A stretch of 64,000 bases of DNA from Acidaminococcus fermentans (GCF_009696675.1 NZ_VULN01000007.1:1-64000), one strand, 5' to 3'. Positions 17,713 through 26,175 are shown, counted from the first letter of the stretch. Numbers and translations: made by a program. Notes: a model not told the origin generated them from the sequence alone.

Positions 17713-17852
17713 TAAATCTGAAACAAAGTTATATACCCAGGGGGCGTATGAATCTCTGGAAGCCCGGAAAGCCAGAACGGGCGAGGGGTCACGCGCGAAA
17801 AAAACGCGTTTTCAAAAAGGGTATTGACCCGGTGAAAAAGGGGGTGTGAAAA

Positions 17853-18398
17853 ATGGCAAAAGACGGAACCATGCGAGGGGGATTGCGGGTGGGCCAGGGG
17901 CGGAAACCCAGGGCCCTGCTGGACAAACTGCCGGACAATCCGGGGAAGCGGCCGCTTAAGGTGATGGACCTGCCGGAAGGGGCGGATCTATCTGGAGAAG
18001 ATATGCCGGAACCCAAAGCCTACATGAAGGAAAAGCAGCGGAACGGCGGGAAGCTGGAGGCGGAAGAAATCTACCGGGAAACCTGGCTGTGGCTCAAAGC
18101 CCGGCACTGCGAGAAACTGGTAAGCCCTCAGCTCATCAGCCAGTACGCCATGGCGGTGTCCCGGTGGATCCAGTGCGAACATGCCATTTCGGAATATGGC
18201 TTTCTGGCCAAGCACCCCACCACCAATGCGGCCATTGCTTCTCCATACGTGACCATGGGCCAGAACTACATGAAGCAGGTGAACCAGATCTGGTATCAGA
18301 TCTACCAGGTGGTGAAGGAAAACTGCTCCGTGGAGTTTGCCGGCAACACGCCCCAGGATGACGTGATGGAACGGCTGCTGCGGTCGCGGAAGGTATAG
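17853..18398 (+). CDS. P27-family terminase small subunit
   Basis: This 181-aa protein fits the P27 small terminase family: a basic, glycine-rich N-terminus (GGLRVGQGRKPRALL), PDNPGKRPLKVMDLPEG, then a helical body ending SVEFAGNTPQDDVMERLLRSRKV. It recognises phage DNA for packaging and hands it to the large subunit at 22796. Unusually, the large subunit gene lies 4.4 kb away, separated by a methylase and an amidoligase cluster. The ribosome site GGGGGTG precedes ATG 17853. Confidence 0.85.
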   Translation: MAKDGTMRGGLRVGQGRKPRALLDKLPDNPGKRPLKVMDLPEGADLSGEDMPEPKAYMKEKQRNGGKLEAEEIYRETWLWLKARHCEKLVSPQLISQYAMAVSRWIQCEHAISEYGFLAKHPTTNAAIASPYVTMGQNYMKQVNQIWYQIYQVVKENCSVEFAGNTPQDDVMERLLRSRKV

Positions 18399-18399
18399 C

Positions 18400-18567
18400 A
18401 TGACAGCAAGAGAATTCATTTCCCGGCTGAGGGGATATCCCCTCACCAAACAACAGATCAAAACATTACGAGGACAAGCCCTTTGTGGGGACCTGAACGG
18501 TGCCCGCAGGGGGCTTGCTGCGATTATAAGGAGAAACATGGCATGGAGAAAACAACCAAAGAGATGA
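18400..18567 (+). CDS. Small conserved phage protein (55 aa)
   Basis: The frame from ATG 18400 encodes MTAREFISRLRGYPLTKQQ followed by IKTLRGQALCGDLNGARRGL. This resembles small proteins found after small-terminase genes in other Firmicutes prophages. It starts one base after the terminase stop and ends inside the start of the methylase gene (25-base overlap). Function is unknown. The coding call rests on its context and familiar sequence pattern. Confidence 0.6.
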   Translation: MTAREFISRLRGYPLTKQQIKTLRGQALCGDLNGARRGLAAIIRRNMAWRKQPKR

Positions 18568-19799
18568 GGCTCCTCCCCGTCGATGAGCTGATTCCCTATG
18601 TAAATAACGCCCGGACCCATTCCCCGGAACAGATTAACAAGCTCCGGGCCAGCCTGCGGGAATTCGGGTTCATCAACCCGGTGATCATCGATAAGGACAA
18701 GAACATCATTGCCGGCCACGGTCGGGTGATGGCAGCCCGGGAAGAAGGGATCAAAGAAGTGCCCTGCGTCCTGGTGGACTATCTTACCGAAGCCCAGAAG
18801 AAAGCCTATATCCTGGCCGACAACCGGATGGCCCTGGATGCCGGATGGGACGAAGAAATGCTGCGGGTGGAAATTGAATCCCTCCAGGGAGCGGACTTTG
18901 ATGTGAGCCTCACCGGCTTTAGCGATGACGAAATCGCCCATATCTTCGATGAAGAAACAGAAGCCAAAGAAGACGACTTCAACGTGGAAGAAGAACTGCA
19001 GAAGCCGGTGTTTTCCAAAGCCGGGGACCTCTGGCAGCTGGGCAAGCACCGGGTCCTGTGCGGGGATTCTACCAAGCCGGAAACTTATGCTCAGTTGATG
19101 GATGGAGTAAAGCCAAACCTGGTCCTGACGGATCCTCCGTACCTGGTCAACCTCCGGAGTACTTCCGGGAAGATCAGGAACGATGATCTGAACGACCAGG
19201 AAGGGTACGAGTTCCTGAAAAAGGCTTTCACCTGCTTCCATGATGCCATGGTGGCGGACGCCTCCATCTATGTGTTCTACGCCACCATGAAGGCCCGGGT
19301 CTTTTACGACGCTTTCGAAGATGCCGGTTTCAAAGTGGGAGCTGGCCTGATCTGGAAAAAGCCCAAGGCCCCCTTTATGCGCACCGACTGGAAGTTTAAC
19401 ATGGAACCCATTATCTTCGGGTGGCGGAAAGACGGAAAACACAACTGGTACGGGGACCAGAAACAGAAAGCAGTCTTTGAGTTTGACGGGATCAAGAACA
19501 GCAAAGAGGACGGTTTCGGGCACCCCTCCAGTAAGCCGGTGCCCATGCTGGCCTATCTGATCAAGCTGAGCAGCCAGATCAACGGGGTGGTGCTGGACGG
19601 ATTCCTGGGGTCTGCTTCCACCCTCATGGCCTGCGACCAGCTGGGCCGGATCTGTTATGGGGTGGAGCTGGAACCCAAGTTCGTGGATGTGGCGGTGAAG
19701 CGGTACCTGGCTTCCCACGAAGGGGAGCAGGACAGCGTGACCGTCCTGCGAAATGGGAAAACATACACCTACCAGGAAGTTGTGGGCGGAGAAAAATAA
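18543..19799 (+). CDS. ParB-domain plus DNA methyltransferase fusion
   Basis: This 418-aa protein begins with a ParB/Srx-like domain (about 5-110: LIPYVNNARTHSPEQINKL, INPVIIDKDKNIIAGHGR). A DNA adenine/cytosine-N4 methylase follows, with DPPY at 197-200 and the AdoMet-binding DGFLGSAS motif near 350. That order (catalytic motif before the AdoMet motif) marks the beta class. Phage enzymes of this kind probably modify phage DNA against host restriction or control packaging. ATG 18543 has AAGGAG 8 bases upstream, better than the GTG/ATG further up. The next 88 bases hold the first CTTGCTAT promoter-like motif. Confidence 0.88.
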   Translation: MEKTTKEMRLLPVDELIPYVNNARTHSPEQINKLRASLREFGFINPVIIDKDKNIIAGHGRVMAAREEGIKEVPCVLVDYLTEAQKKAYILADNRMALDAGWDEEMLRVEIESLQGADFDVSLTGFSDDEIAHIFDEETEAKEDDFNVEEELQKPVFSKAGDLWQLGKHRVLCGDSTKPETYAQLMDGVKPNLVLTDPPYLVNLRSTSGKIRNDDLNDQEGYEFLKKAFTCFHDAMVADASIYVFYATMKARVFYDAFEDAGFKVGAGLIWKKPKAPFMRTDWKFNMEPIIFGWRKDGKHNWYGDQKQKAVFEFDGIKNSKEDGFGHPSSKPVPMLAYLIKLSSQINGVVLDGFLGSASTLMACDQLGRICYGVELEPKFVDVAVKRYLASHEGEQDSVTVLRNGKTYTYQEVVGGEK

Positions 19800-19822
19800 A
19801 GAACAAAAAGGGCTACATTTTG

Positions 19823-19855
19823 CTTGCTATTATTCGCCTTTAGAGTGATTAATAA
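19823..19855 (+). promoter_or_regulatory. CTTGCTAT-N11-AGAGTGA promoter-like motif, copy 1
   Basis: CTTGCTAT is followed after 11 bases by AGAGTGA and TTAATA. The TG-A-TTAATA part reads as an extended -10, with TTGCTA upstream as an atypical -35. Three more copies with the same spacing lie at 20934, 21990 and 60694, all just before genes. Confidence 0.6.
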
Positions 19856-19887
19856 CAGTACCAAAATACCCTAAGGAGGTACCAATC

Positions 19888-20694
19888 ATGAAGGTCGAAT
19901 ACAACAGACAAGGTGCAGCGAGAAAAGAACTGGTCCAGGCCATCAGCGCCATTACGGGAGAAAAGGCAAAGTACCTTTTTCTTCCCACCAAGGCTTACCG
20001 GATCGGCAGCATTATGGTGTGGAAAAACGGTGCCATGGAATGTGAAGACGGAGAACTGTTCCAGAAGGTGGTAAAAGAACTGGAAGCCAGAGGATTCAAG
20101 CCAGAAGAAACGGCTGCAGAACAGGCAGCAACGGAAGAAACTCCGGAACAAGAACCTGTAAAGGAAACGGCAGAACCGGATGCAAACCCGGAACCAGAAC
20201 TTTCCCAGGAAACGGCTGAACTGGAAGAAGGGACGGAACCTGAAACAGCCCAGGAACCGGAAGAAACTCCTGAGAAAGTCGACACCCTCACCATTTCCTT
20301 TCCGGACGATTTCACGGAAGAAGACTTCGAGAAACTTCAGAACCTGGTGGCCTCTAAAGCCGGCCTTTTCAAAAAGGCCCTGGGGACGGATGACCTGACC
20401 ATCATCCGCAGCGAAGGGAAAATCAACTTCCCCTGGTTCCACGAAGCGGACGGCGCCAAGGTCCAAGCCTACTCCAGACTGGTGAAGGCCCTGTGCCAGT
20501 TTGCCAAGAACGCCAAACGGGTCACGGCCAAAGAACATGAAGTCCCCAACGAGAAATACGCCTTCCGGTGTTTCCTCCTGCGCCTGGGCTTTATCGGGAA
20601 GGAATACAAGGACTGCCGAAAGATCCTGCTGGAAAAGCTCAGTGGGTCAGCGGCCTTCCGGAACGGAGGGAAAAAAGATGCGGTTTCCCAATAA
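19888..20694 (+). CDS. Virulence-related-type phage protein in amidoligase cluster
   Basis: The 268-aa protein has an N-terminal globular part (1-75: RKELVQAISAITGEKAKYL, YRIGSIMVWKNG). A long Glu/Pro/Thr-rich linker (75-130) follows, then a middle domain (TISFPDDFTEEDFEKLQNLV). The C-terminal 40 residues (EKYAFRCFLLRLGFIGKEYK) are closely matched by the C-terminus of the amidoligase at 21012. The shared tail suggests both proteins bind one partner or substrate. The strong site AAGGAGG precedes ATG 19888. Similar proteins are often annotated 'virulence-related' in Firmicutes prophages; the true function is unknown. Confidence 0.7.
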   Translation: MKVEYNRQGAARKELVQAISAITGEKAKYLFLPTKAYRIGSIMVWKNGAMECEDGELFQKVVKELEARGFKPEETAAEQAATEETPEQEPVKETAEPDANPEPELSQETAELEEGTEPETAQEPEETPEKVDTLTISFPDDFTEEDFEKLQNLVASKAGLFKKALGTDDLTIIRSEGKINFPWFHEADGAKVQAYSRLVKALCQFAKNAKRVTAKEHEVPNEKYAFRCFLLRLGFIGKEYKDCRKILLEKLSGSAAFRNGGKKDAVSQ

Positions 20695-20911
20695 AGAGCT
20701 GCTGGAATTTCTACAGCAGGAATACCCTCCCGGAACCCGGGTACGCCTTACCCGGATGGACGATCCCCAGGCACCGCCTTTGGGTACGAAAGGCACGGTG
20801 ACCGGCGTAGATGATATAGGGTCCCTCCTGGTGGTTTGGGACAACGGATCCCACCTTAATGTGATCCATGGGGTGGATGAGGTGCAAAAACTGAATAAAG
20901 ACACGAAATAA
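20678..20911 (+). CDS. DUF4314 protein
   Basis: This 77-residue protein matches DUF4314, a small beta-barrel-like family: EYPPGTRVRLTRMDD, PPLGTKGTVTGVDDIGSLLV, WDNGSHLNVIHGVDEV. Family members accompany phage amidoligases. ATG 20678 overlaps the end of the preceding gene and has GGAGGG upstream. Its stop is followed by the second CTTGCTAT promoter-like motif. The biochemical role is not known. Confidence 0.8.
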   Translation: MRFPNKELLEFLQQEYPPGTRVRLTRMDDPQAPPLGTKGTVTGVDDIGSLLVVWDNGSHLNVIHGVDEVQKLNKDTK

Positions 20912-20933
20912 TTAATAATTATTCTCAAAATCC

Positions 20934-20966
20934 CTTGCTATTCTGTGCGTTTAGAGTGATATATAC
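20934..20966 (+). promoter_or_regulatory. CTTGCTAT-N11-AGAGTGA promoter-like motif, copy 2
   Basis: This copy has CTTGCTAT, 11 bases, AGAGTGA, then TATATA as the -10 candidate with TG one base upstream. It drives the amidoligase gene if it is a promoter. Confidence 0.6.
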
Positions 20967-21011
20967 ACATGCCAAAGAACACACAAACCTAGCGAAAGGA
21001 TGACGAGAAGG

Positions 21012-21908
21012 ATGAAAACACTGCACTTCGGGATTGAAATGGAAATGACGGGGATTACGAGAGAAAAGGCGGCCAACCTGATGGCCGGTTTCTTCGGAAC
21101 AGGACGGGGCACCTATGAAGGCGGAGCCTACGATACCTACACCGCCCTGGATAACCAAGGACGGACATGGAAAGCCATGAGCGACTCCAGCATCCGACCT
21201 CAGAGAAAGGTGTGCGGCCAGATCGAGGGCGCCACCCGGGACTACCGGACGGAAGTGGTAAGCCCCATCCTTTCCTACGACGACATCCCGAAGCTGCAGG
21301 AACTGGTACGGACCCTGAGAAAAGCCGGGGCCCTGGTGAACACCTCCTGCGGGATTCACATCCATGTGGGAGCCGAGAAGTTCACCCCGAAAACCCTGCG
21401 GAACCTGGTAAACCTGGTGGCCAGCAAGGAAGATATGATCTACCATGCCCTCCAGATCGACGCCCTCCGGGAAGCCAGATACTGCCAGAAGACAGATGAA
21501 ACCTTCCTCTGGGAACTGAACAAGAAGCAGCCCCGAACCATGGCAGAATTTGCCGACATCTGGTACATCCAGGCACCCTTTGGTCGGGATGAACATTACA
21601 ACAACAGCCGGTACCACGGGCTCAACCTCCACGCCACCTTCACCAAAGGGACCGTGGAATTCCGGCTTTTCAACGGCACCCTCCACGCCGGGGAAATCAA
21701 GGCATACATCCAGTTCTGTCTGGCGGTGGCCCATCAGGCACTGACCCAGAAGAAAGCCTCCGCCAGAAAGACGGAGACGGACAACGAGAAATACGCCTTC
21801 CGGTGCTGGATGCTCCGGCTGGGGCTTATCGGGGAAGAATTCAAGACCTGCCGGCTCCACATGCTGAAACACCTCACCGGGAATTCCGCCTGGAGAAACG
21901 CCGCCTGA
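21012..21908 (+). CDS. Phage amidoligase (COOH-NH2 ligase family)
   Basis: This 298-aa enzyme fits the amidoligase family related to glutamine synthetase/COOH-NH2 ligases. Visible motifs are LHFGIEMEMTGI near the start, DYRTEVVSPILSYDD, GIHIHVGAEKFTPKTLRNLV in the middle and GTVEFRLFNGTLHAGEIKAYI near the end. It should form an amide bond between a carboxylate and an amine, possibly modifying peptides or cell envelope. The C-terminal 40 residues (EKYAFRCWMLRLGLIGEEF) repeat the tail of the 19888 protein. I start at ATG 21012; ATG 21000 is also in frame. The gene has its own promoter-like motif. Confidence 0.82.
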   Translation: MKTLHFGIEMEMTGITREKAANLMAGFFGTGRGTYEGGAYDTYTALDNQGRTWKAMSDSSIRPQRKVCGQIEGATRDYRTEVVSPILSYDDIPKLQELVRTLRKAGALVNTSCGIHIHVGAEKFTPKTLRNLVNLVASKEDMIYHALQIDALREARYCQKTDETFLWELNKKQPRTMAEFADIWYIQAPFGRDEHYNNSRYHGLNLHATFTKGTVEFRLFNGTLHAGEIKAYIQFCLAVAHQALTQKKASARKTETDNEKYAFRCWMLRLGLIGEEFKTCRLHMLKHLTGNSAWRNAA

Positions 21909-21989
21909 AGGCGGTAGCCACAGGCAGGGGAAGGGGCCGTAAGGCCCTGTTCTTCTTTCTTGTATACTTGCATAAATACACAGAATTCG

Positions 21990-22022
21990 CTTGCTATTAT
22001 GTGCCTTTAGAGTGATTAATAG
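21990..22022 (+). promoter_or_regulatory. CTTGCTAT-N11-AGAGTGA promoter-like motif, copy 3
   Basis: CTTGCTAT, 11 bases, AGAGTGA, then TTAATA. It precedes the two small genes at 22081 and 22280. Confidence 0.6.
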
Positions 22023-22080
22023 ACATGCCAAAGGGGACAGCCCCCAAAAGCAAAAAGCACATGAAAGCGAGGAAATACCC

Positions 22081-22260
22081 ATGAGAACGATCATTACCCT
22101 GGACGCCAAGAAAATCAGTAAGAAAGCAGCCTGTGAAATGTACGGAGAGGCCGACGTGAACAAAATGATCCGGGAAGCCAAGAAAGCCTTTTTAGAAGAC
22201 CCGAATGAAGAAAGCACCTGGTGGATGGGAAACGGAATGCTGACCATCGAATTCCGGTAA
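22081..22260 (+). CDS. Small protein of amidoligase cluster
   Basis: This 59-residue protein (MRTIITLDAKKISKKAACEMYG...) starts at ATG 22081 with GCGAGG upstream and ends with WWMGNGMLTIEFR. No domain is recognised. It sits between the amidoligase and the 22280 gene under the third promoter-like motif, so it probably belongs to the same functional unit. Confidence 0.6.
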   Translation: MRTIITLDAKKISKKAACEMYGEADVNKMIREAKKAFLEDPNEESTWWMGNGMLTIEFR

Positions 22261-22279
22261 AACAAAGGAGGAAAACAAA

Positions 22280-22726
22280 ATGACAAAGATGGAAATGCTG
22301 GAAAGATTCTACGAACGGCACGAGGAGCTGGAAAGAAAGTTTGATGCAGCAGAAAAAGCCGGAGATACCAAGGCCATGGACGCCTGCCAGGATTCCCACC
22401 AGGATCTTCTCCAGGAAGTTCGGGTGGAAGGGGAAGCCTTCGGAGACATGATGCGGCTTTACAGCGAGATGAAACAGCAGGGGAACAGCCAGATTGACCT
22501 TTCCGGGACTTACCGGGAGCCAGAAAAGATTCTCGAAACCTTCCGGGAATTTGGGGTGACGGAATTCACCTTCTCCTCCACCTGGTCCAGCGCCATTCAG
22601 GTGGCCTGGGCATTTACCCAGATGGGCTGCACTCTCGAAGGAATGACCGAGATTTACGGATCCGGCAGGAAATTCATGAGCAACGAATACGAAAAAGTCC
22701 CGGCTTACATTTTTAAGATTAATTAA
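22280..22726 (+). CDS. Unknown phage protein of amidoligase cluster
   Basis: The 148-aa protein has a charged helical N-terminus (MLERFYERHEELERKFDAAEKAG) and a C-terminal alpha/beta part with FGVTEFTFSSTWSSAIQVAW. Similar proteins accompany phage amidoligase/DUF4314 genes, but I cannot name a function. AAAGGAGG precedes the ATG, and a strong terminator lies 15 bases after the stop. Confidence 0.65.
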   Translation: MTKMEMLERFYERHEELERKFDAAEKAGDTKAMDACQDSHQDLLQEVRVEGEAFGDMMRLYSEMKQQGNSQIDLSGTYREPEKILETFREFGVTEFTFSSTWSSAIQVAWAFTQMGCTLEGMTEIYGSGRKFMSNEYEKVPAYIFKIN

Positions 22727-22741
22727 AGAAAAAACGAGAAA

Positions 22742-22763
22742 GGAGCCCGCGGGCTCCTTTTCT
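22742..22763 (+). terminator. Terminator after amidoligase cluster
   Basis: The perfect palindrome GGAGCCCGCGGGCTCC (22742-22757) is followed by TTTTCT. It separates the amidoligase cluster from the large terminase gene. Confidence 0.8.
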
Positions 22764-22795
22764 ACTGCATATTTCAAAAGAAGGGAGGCAGCCCA

Positions 22796-25420
22796 ATGCG
22801 GAAACTCAAAAAGTACAAGCCCACTAAGTTCAAAGCTAAAACGTCCACCTACAACAAAGAATTGGCAGATTATGCAGTGGCCTTTATCGAGAGCTTGTGT
22901 CACACCAAGGGAACCTGGGCGGGCCATCCCTTTGAACTGATCGACTGGCAGGAACAGATCATCCGGGATCTGTTCGGGACGGTAAAACCCAACGGGTACC
23001 GACAGTTCAATACGGCCTACATCGAGATCCCTAAGAAGCAAGGAAAGCAGCTGGCCCTTGATACGCCGATCCCGACTCCTGATGGCTGGAAAACCATAGG
23101 AGAACTTATGGTGGGAGACCGGGTCTTTGATGAAACGGGAACCCCTTGCAATATCGTGGCCAAAAGCGTAGTGGATGACACGGAACAGGCCTATCGCCTG
23201 ACATTCCGGGACGGTTCCTCCATTGTGGCCGGCGAGCGCCATTTGTGGGATGTGGAATACATTCACGGGAAACGGAAGAAAAAGGAATGGACCACAGGAG
23301 AGATCTATAAAAAGGTCAGGGCATACAGAGAACGTTTTATAGGAACCCCCGAAGCGCGTCGGTCCTTAATCCGAATCCCCGTTGCCAGCCCTCTGCAGAC
23401 GCTTCCCGCACAGCTCCCCCTTGATCCGTACCTTTACGGATACTGGCTGGGGAATGGATGTGCCAACAAACCCTGCATCACCATCCGGACAGAGGACGTG
23501 GAAGAAGTCCTGTCCCATATTCCTTATGAAACGCATAACCGCTATCCACAGAAGTGCGGCGGGAGCGATGTGGTGTATTTTGATGAATTGCGGGACATCC
23601 TCGTACCGACCTTCAGGGATAAAAGGATCCGTCCGGAATATCTTCGGGCATCTGAGGCACAGCGCTGGCGACTTCTCCAGGGCCTTGTGGATTCTGACGG
23701 GAGCATCGGGGACAAAAAAGCACAGAGCACCTATACCAGCACGATCAGGCAGCTTGCCCTGGATGCGCGGGAACTGCTCTGGAGTCTTGGCATCAAGAAC
23801 GCCATGACGGAAGGGCCTTCCCTGCGGTATGGCAAACCCACCGGGGAAACGCTCTATGTCATCCGGTTCACTTCATTTTCTGACCAACCGACATCACAAC
23901 TGAAAAGAAAAAGCAGCCGGAAGAGGGAACGTGTGAAAAAGACACGCTCCCTTTTCCATTATCTGGAGAGCATCGAGCCGATAAAGGAAAAAGTCTCCAT
24001 GCAGTGCATCCAGGTGGACAGCCGGAGTCATTGCTACCTTGCCGGGCGGTCTTTTATACCGACCCATAACAGTGAGCTGGCCGCAGCTGTGGCACTCCTG
24101 CTCTGTTGCGGGGACGGGGAAGAAGGGGCCGAAGTCTATGGCTGTGCCGCAGACCGGCAGCAGGCCTCCATCGTTTTTGAAGTAGCGGCCGATATGGTCC
24201 GGATGTGCCCGGCTCTCAGCAAGCGGGTCAAGATCCTGTCTTCCCAGAAGCGGATGGTGTTTCGTCCCACCAACAGCTTCTACCAGGTTTTGTCTGCAGA
24301 AGCTTACTCCAAGCACGGGTTCAACATCCATGGGGTGGTGTTTGATGAGCTCCACACCCAGCCCAACCGGGAATTGTTCGACGTGATGACCAAAGGCTCC
24401 GGGGATGCCCGAATGCAGCCTCTGTACTTTCTCATTACCACAGCCGGGACGGATACTCACAGCATCTGCTACGAAGTCCATCAGAAAGCTATGGATATCC
24501 TGGAAGGGAGAAAGCATGACCCTACGTTTTATCCGGTGATCTACGGGGCCGCGGAACAGGATGACTGGACCGACCCGAAGGTGTGGAAGAAGGCCAACCC
24601 CTCCCTGGGGATCACTGTGGGGATCGACAAAGTGAAGGCCGCCTGCGAATCCGCCAAAGAGACACCCAGCGAAGAGAATGTGTTCCGGCAGCTGCGGCTG
24701 AACCAATGGGTGAAGCAGTCTGTTCGGTGGATGCCTATGGATAAGTGGGATGCCTGTGCTTTCCCGGTGCGGGAGGAAGATCTGGAAGGCCGGATCTGCT
24801 ACGGCGGACTGGACCTTTCCAGCACCACGGACATTACCGCCTTTGTACTGGTGTTCCCTCCCTTGGACGACCAGGACAAGTACTGCATTTTGCCGTACTT
24901 CTGGCTGCCGGAGGAAACCTTGCCGCTTAGGGTAAAGCGGGACCATGTGATGTATGACATCTGGGCCAAACAGGGGTTCATCCAGACAACCGAAGGGAAC
25001 GTCATCCACTACGGGTATATTGAAAAGTTCATCGAGAAACTGGGTGAACGGTTCAATATCCAGGAAATTGCCTTTGACCGATGGGGCGCCGTACAGATGG
25101 TCCAGAACCTGGAAGGGATGGGCTTTACGGTGGTTCCCTTCGGACAGGGATTCAAGGACATGAGCCCTCCCACCAAGGAGCTTATGAAGCTCACGCTGGA
25201 GCAGCGCATTGCTCATGGAGGGCATCCAGTCCTTCGCTGGATGATGGACAATATTTACATTCGAAGGGATCCTGCCGGAAACATCAAGGCGGACAAAGAG
25301 AAATCCACAGAAAAGATCGACGGGGCCATTGCCACCATCATGGGCTTGGACCGGGCCATAAGGTGCGGGAACAATGCCCATGAGAGTGTCTATGACTCCC
25401 GGGGGCTGTTGTTTGTATAG
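22796..25420 (+). CDS. Terminase large subunit interrupted by an intein
   Basis: The 874-aa frame encodes a phage packaging ATPase-nuclease split by a 341-residue intein (85-425), leaving a 533-aa mature protein. The intein interrupts the Walker A loop exactly: PKKQGK | intein | SELAAAVAL. Walker B-like VVFDELHTQPNRELFD follows, then the nuclease part with YGGLDLSSTTDITA, IAFDRWGA and EKIDGAIATIMGLDRA. Without splicing, ATP binding should be lost. It uses phage DNA handed over by the P27 small subunit. The ribosome site GAAGGGAGG precedes ATG 22796. It is the first gene of the head operon. Confidence 0.93.
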   Translation: MRKLKKYKPTKFKAKTSTYNKELADYAVAFIESLCHTKGTWAGHPFELIDWQEQIIRDLFGTVKPNGYRQFNTAYIEIPKKQGKQLALDTPIPTPDGWKTIGELMVGDRVFDETGTPCNIVAKSVVDDTEQAYRLTFRDGSSIVAGERHLWDVEYIHGKRKKKEWTTGEIYKKVRAYRERFIGTPEARRSLIRIPVASPLQTLPAQLPLDPYLYGYWLGNGCANKPCITIRTEDVEEVLSHIPYETHNRYPQKCGGSDVVYFDELRDILVPTFRDKRIRPEYLRASEAQRWRLLQGLVDSDGSIGDKKAQSTYTSTIRQLALDARELLWSLGIKNAMTEGPSLRYGKPTGETLYVIRFTSFSDQPTSQLKRKSSRKRERVKKTRSLFHYLESIEPIKEKVSMQCIQVDSRSHCYLAGRSFIPTHNSELAAAVALLLCCGDGEEGAEVYGCAADRQQASIVFEVAADMVRMCPALSKRVKILSSQKRMVFRPTNSFYQVLSAEAYSKHGFNIHGVVFDELHTQPNRELFDVMTKGSGDARMQPLYFLITTAGTDTHSICYEVHQKAMDILEGRKHDPTFYPVIYGAAEQDDWTDPKVWKKANPSLGITVGIDKVKAACESAKETPSEENVFRQLRLNQWVKQSVRWMPMDKWDACAFPVREEDLEGRICYGGLDLSSTTDITAFVLVFPPLDDQDKYCILPYFWLPEETLPLRVKRDHVMYDIWAKQGFIQTTEGNVIHYGYIEKFIEKLGERFNIQEIAFDRWGAVQMVQNLEGMGFTVVPFGQGFKDMSPPTKELMKLTLEQRIAHGGHPVLRWMMDNIYIRRDPAGNIKADKEKSTEKIDGAIATIMGLDRAIRCGNNAHESVYDSRGLLFV
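23048..24070 (+). other. Intein with LAGLIDADG endonuclease and Gln at position 1
   Basis: The insert encodes residues 85-425 of the terminase. Block A reads QLALDTPIPTPDGWKTIGEL; the first residue is Gln (codon CAG) where Cys, Ser or Ala is usual. The Hint block B region has ERHLWDV. Two LAGLIDADG-type helices, LYGYWLGNGC and LLQGLVDSDGSIGD, indicate a DOD homing endonuclease. The C-terminal junction is canonical: CYLAGRSFIPTHN followed by Ser426 as the +1 nucleophile. The reading frame is intact, so splicing and homing may both work, through a mechanism that bypasses an N-terminal thiol or hydroxyl. Confidence 0.92.
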
Positions 25421-25449
25421 AAAAAGACCCTGCTCCATGGGGGCAGGGT
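25421..25449 (-). terminator. Terminator for the minus-strand gene pair
   Basis: On the minus strand, ACCCTGC pairs with GCAGGGT (25427-25433 with 25443-25449) and is followed by CTTTTT. It ends the divergent pair and faces the terminase stop, so it may work in both directions. Confidence 0.7.
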
Positions 25450-25452
25450 TGC

Positions 25453-25707
25453 TTATGATTCAACTTTATTCAGCCTGGCTTTACTGAAATCTTCTTTCAG
25501 GATTTTATCTACTTCTTCATCAGTATAGATCCGACCCGCCTTGATGGAATTCATACTTGCCTGAATATCGGCAGTCAGTTCTTCCTTTGTCATTGATCCG
25601 AGAGCCTTTGGCCTGCGGGTAACAAGATTTTCAATGTTTTCCATGTTGCGGCGTTCTTCTTCACTGAGGGATTTCACGTGGTTTTTATAATCGTCCCAGG
25701 TTTTCAT
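25453..25707 (-). CDS. Antitoxin-like small protein, second of minus-strand pair
   Basis: This 84-aa charged helical protein (MKTWDDYKNHVKSLSEEERR...) resembles the N-terminal part of HTH antitoxins, but no full HTH is visible. The end, RIYTDEEVDKILKEDFSKARLN, looks like an antitoxin tail. It overlaps the upstream gene by 4 bases, so the pair is co-translated, as in toxin-antitoxin or immunity modules. Both genes point against the phage late operon, which is typical of lysogeny-expressed cargo. Confidence 0.55.
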   Translation of the reverse strand: MKTWDDYKNHVKSLSEEERRNMENIENLVTRRPKALGSMTKEELTADIQASMNSIKAGRIYTDEEVDKILKEDFSKARLNKVES

Positions 25708-26150
25708 TGATCTTCCTCCTTCTGAAAGTGAGATATTTTAATGTTTTCCCTCTGGTACCAGGATGGAAGGAGTTCCTTCAGTTCGTTTAATTTATTGATC
25801 AATTCTTCGGCAGTGCATGTATGCCAGTCTTCGGCCCAGTCGTTCAGATACTGTTCGATGTCATGGACAGTTTCCAGAACAAGTTGGACATCATTGACAC
25901 CCGGGATTAGATGGCAGGATTCAGGTGTATCGTCCTCTTCCCATTTAATTACGGTATTATAAGCGGTTGCGAGGACAAAAAATCTTCCTGGCCCTTCAGC
26001 CTCAAAAACAAATGCCAAAGGCCCTTTTCCTTTGACTCTGTGGATGCATGCTTCGAGGCAGTCTATAGGGACGTTGGTCAGATAACTGGCGTATTCCTCG
26101 AATTCGCCCATGGTAACTTTTGACCAGCCTGCATCCGGTTTTCCCAGCAT
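25704..26150 (-). CDS. Unknown protein, first of minus-strand pair
   Basis: The 148-aa acidic, Trp-rich protein has no recognised domain. Segments such as GRFFVLATAYNTVIKWEED and YLNDWAEDWHTCTAEELINKL suggest a soluble alpha/beta fold. AAGGTGA lies 7 bases before ATG 26150 (complement). It is expressed divergently from the portal gene and overlaps the next gene by 4 bases. A toxin or superinfection-immunity role is possible but unproven. Confidence 0.55.
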   Translation of the reverse strand: MLGKPDAGWSKVTMGEFEEYASYLTNVPIDCLEACIHRVKGKGPLAFVFEAEGPGRFFVLATAYNTVIKWEEDDTPESCHLIPGVNDVQLVLETVHDIEQYLNDWAEDWHTCTAEELINKLNELKELLPSWYQRENIKISHFQKEEDQ

Positions 26151-26175
26151 ACTCTGTCACCTTCTTTGGATTTAT

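Noticed and set aside
17625-17849. Basic small frames between HNH and small terminase (also 17618-17827)
   Set aside because: Two frames overlap each other and the HNH end; neither has a ribosome site, and the sequences are low-complexity and Arg/Lys-rich. A start at 17709 remains barely possible.
23382-23807. Plus-strand frames inside the intein (for example 141 residues)
   Set aside because: They are out of frame with the continuous terminase-intein reading frame and have no starts or motifs of their own.
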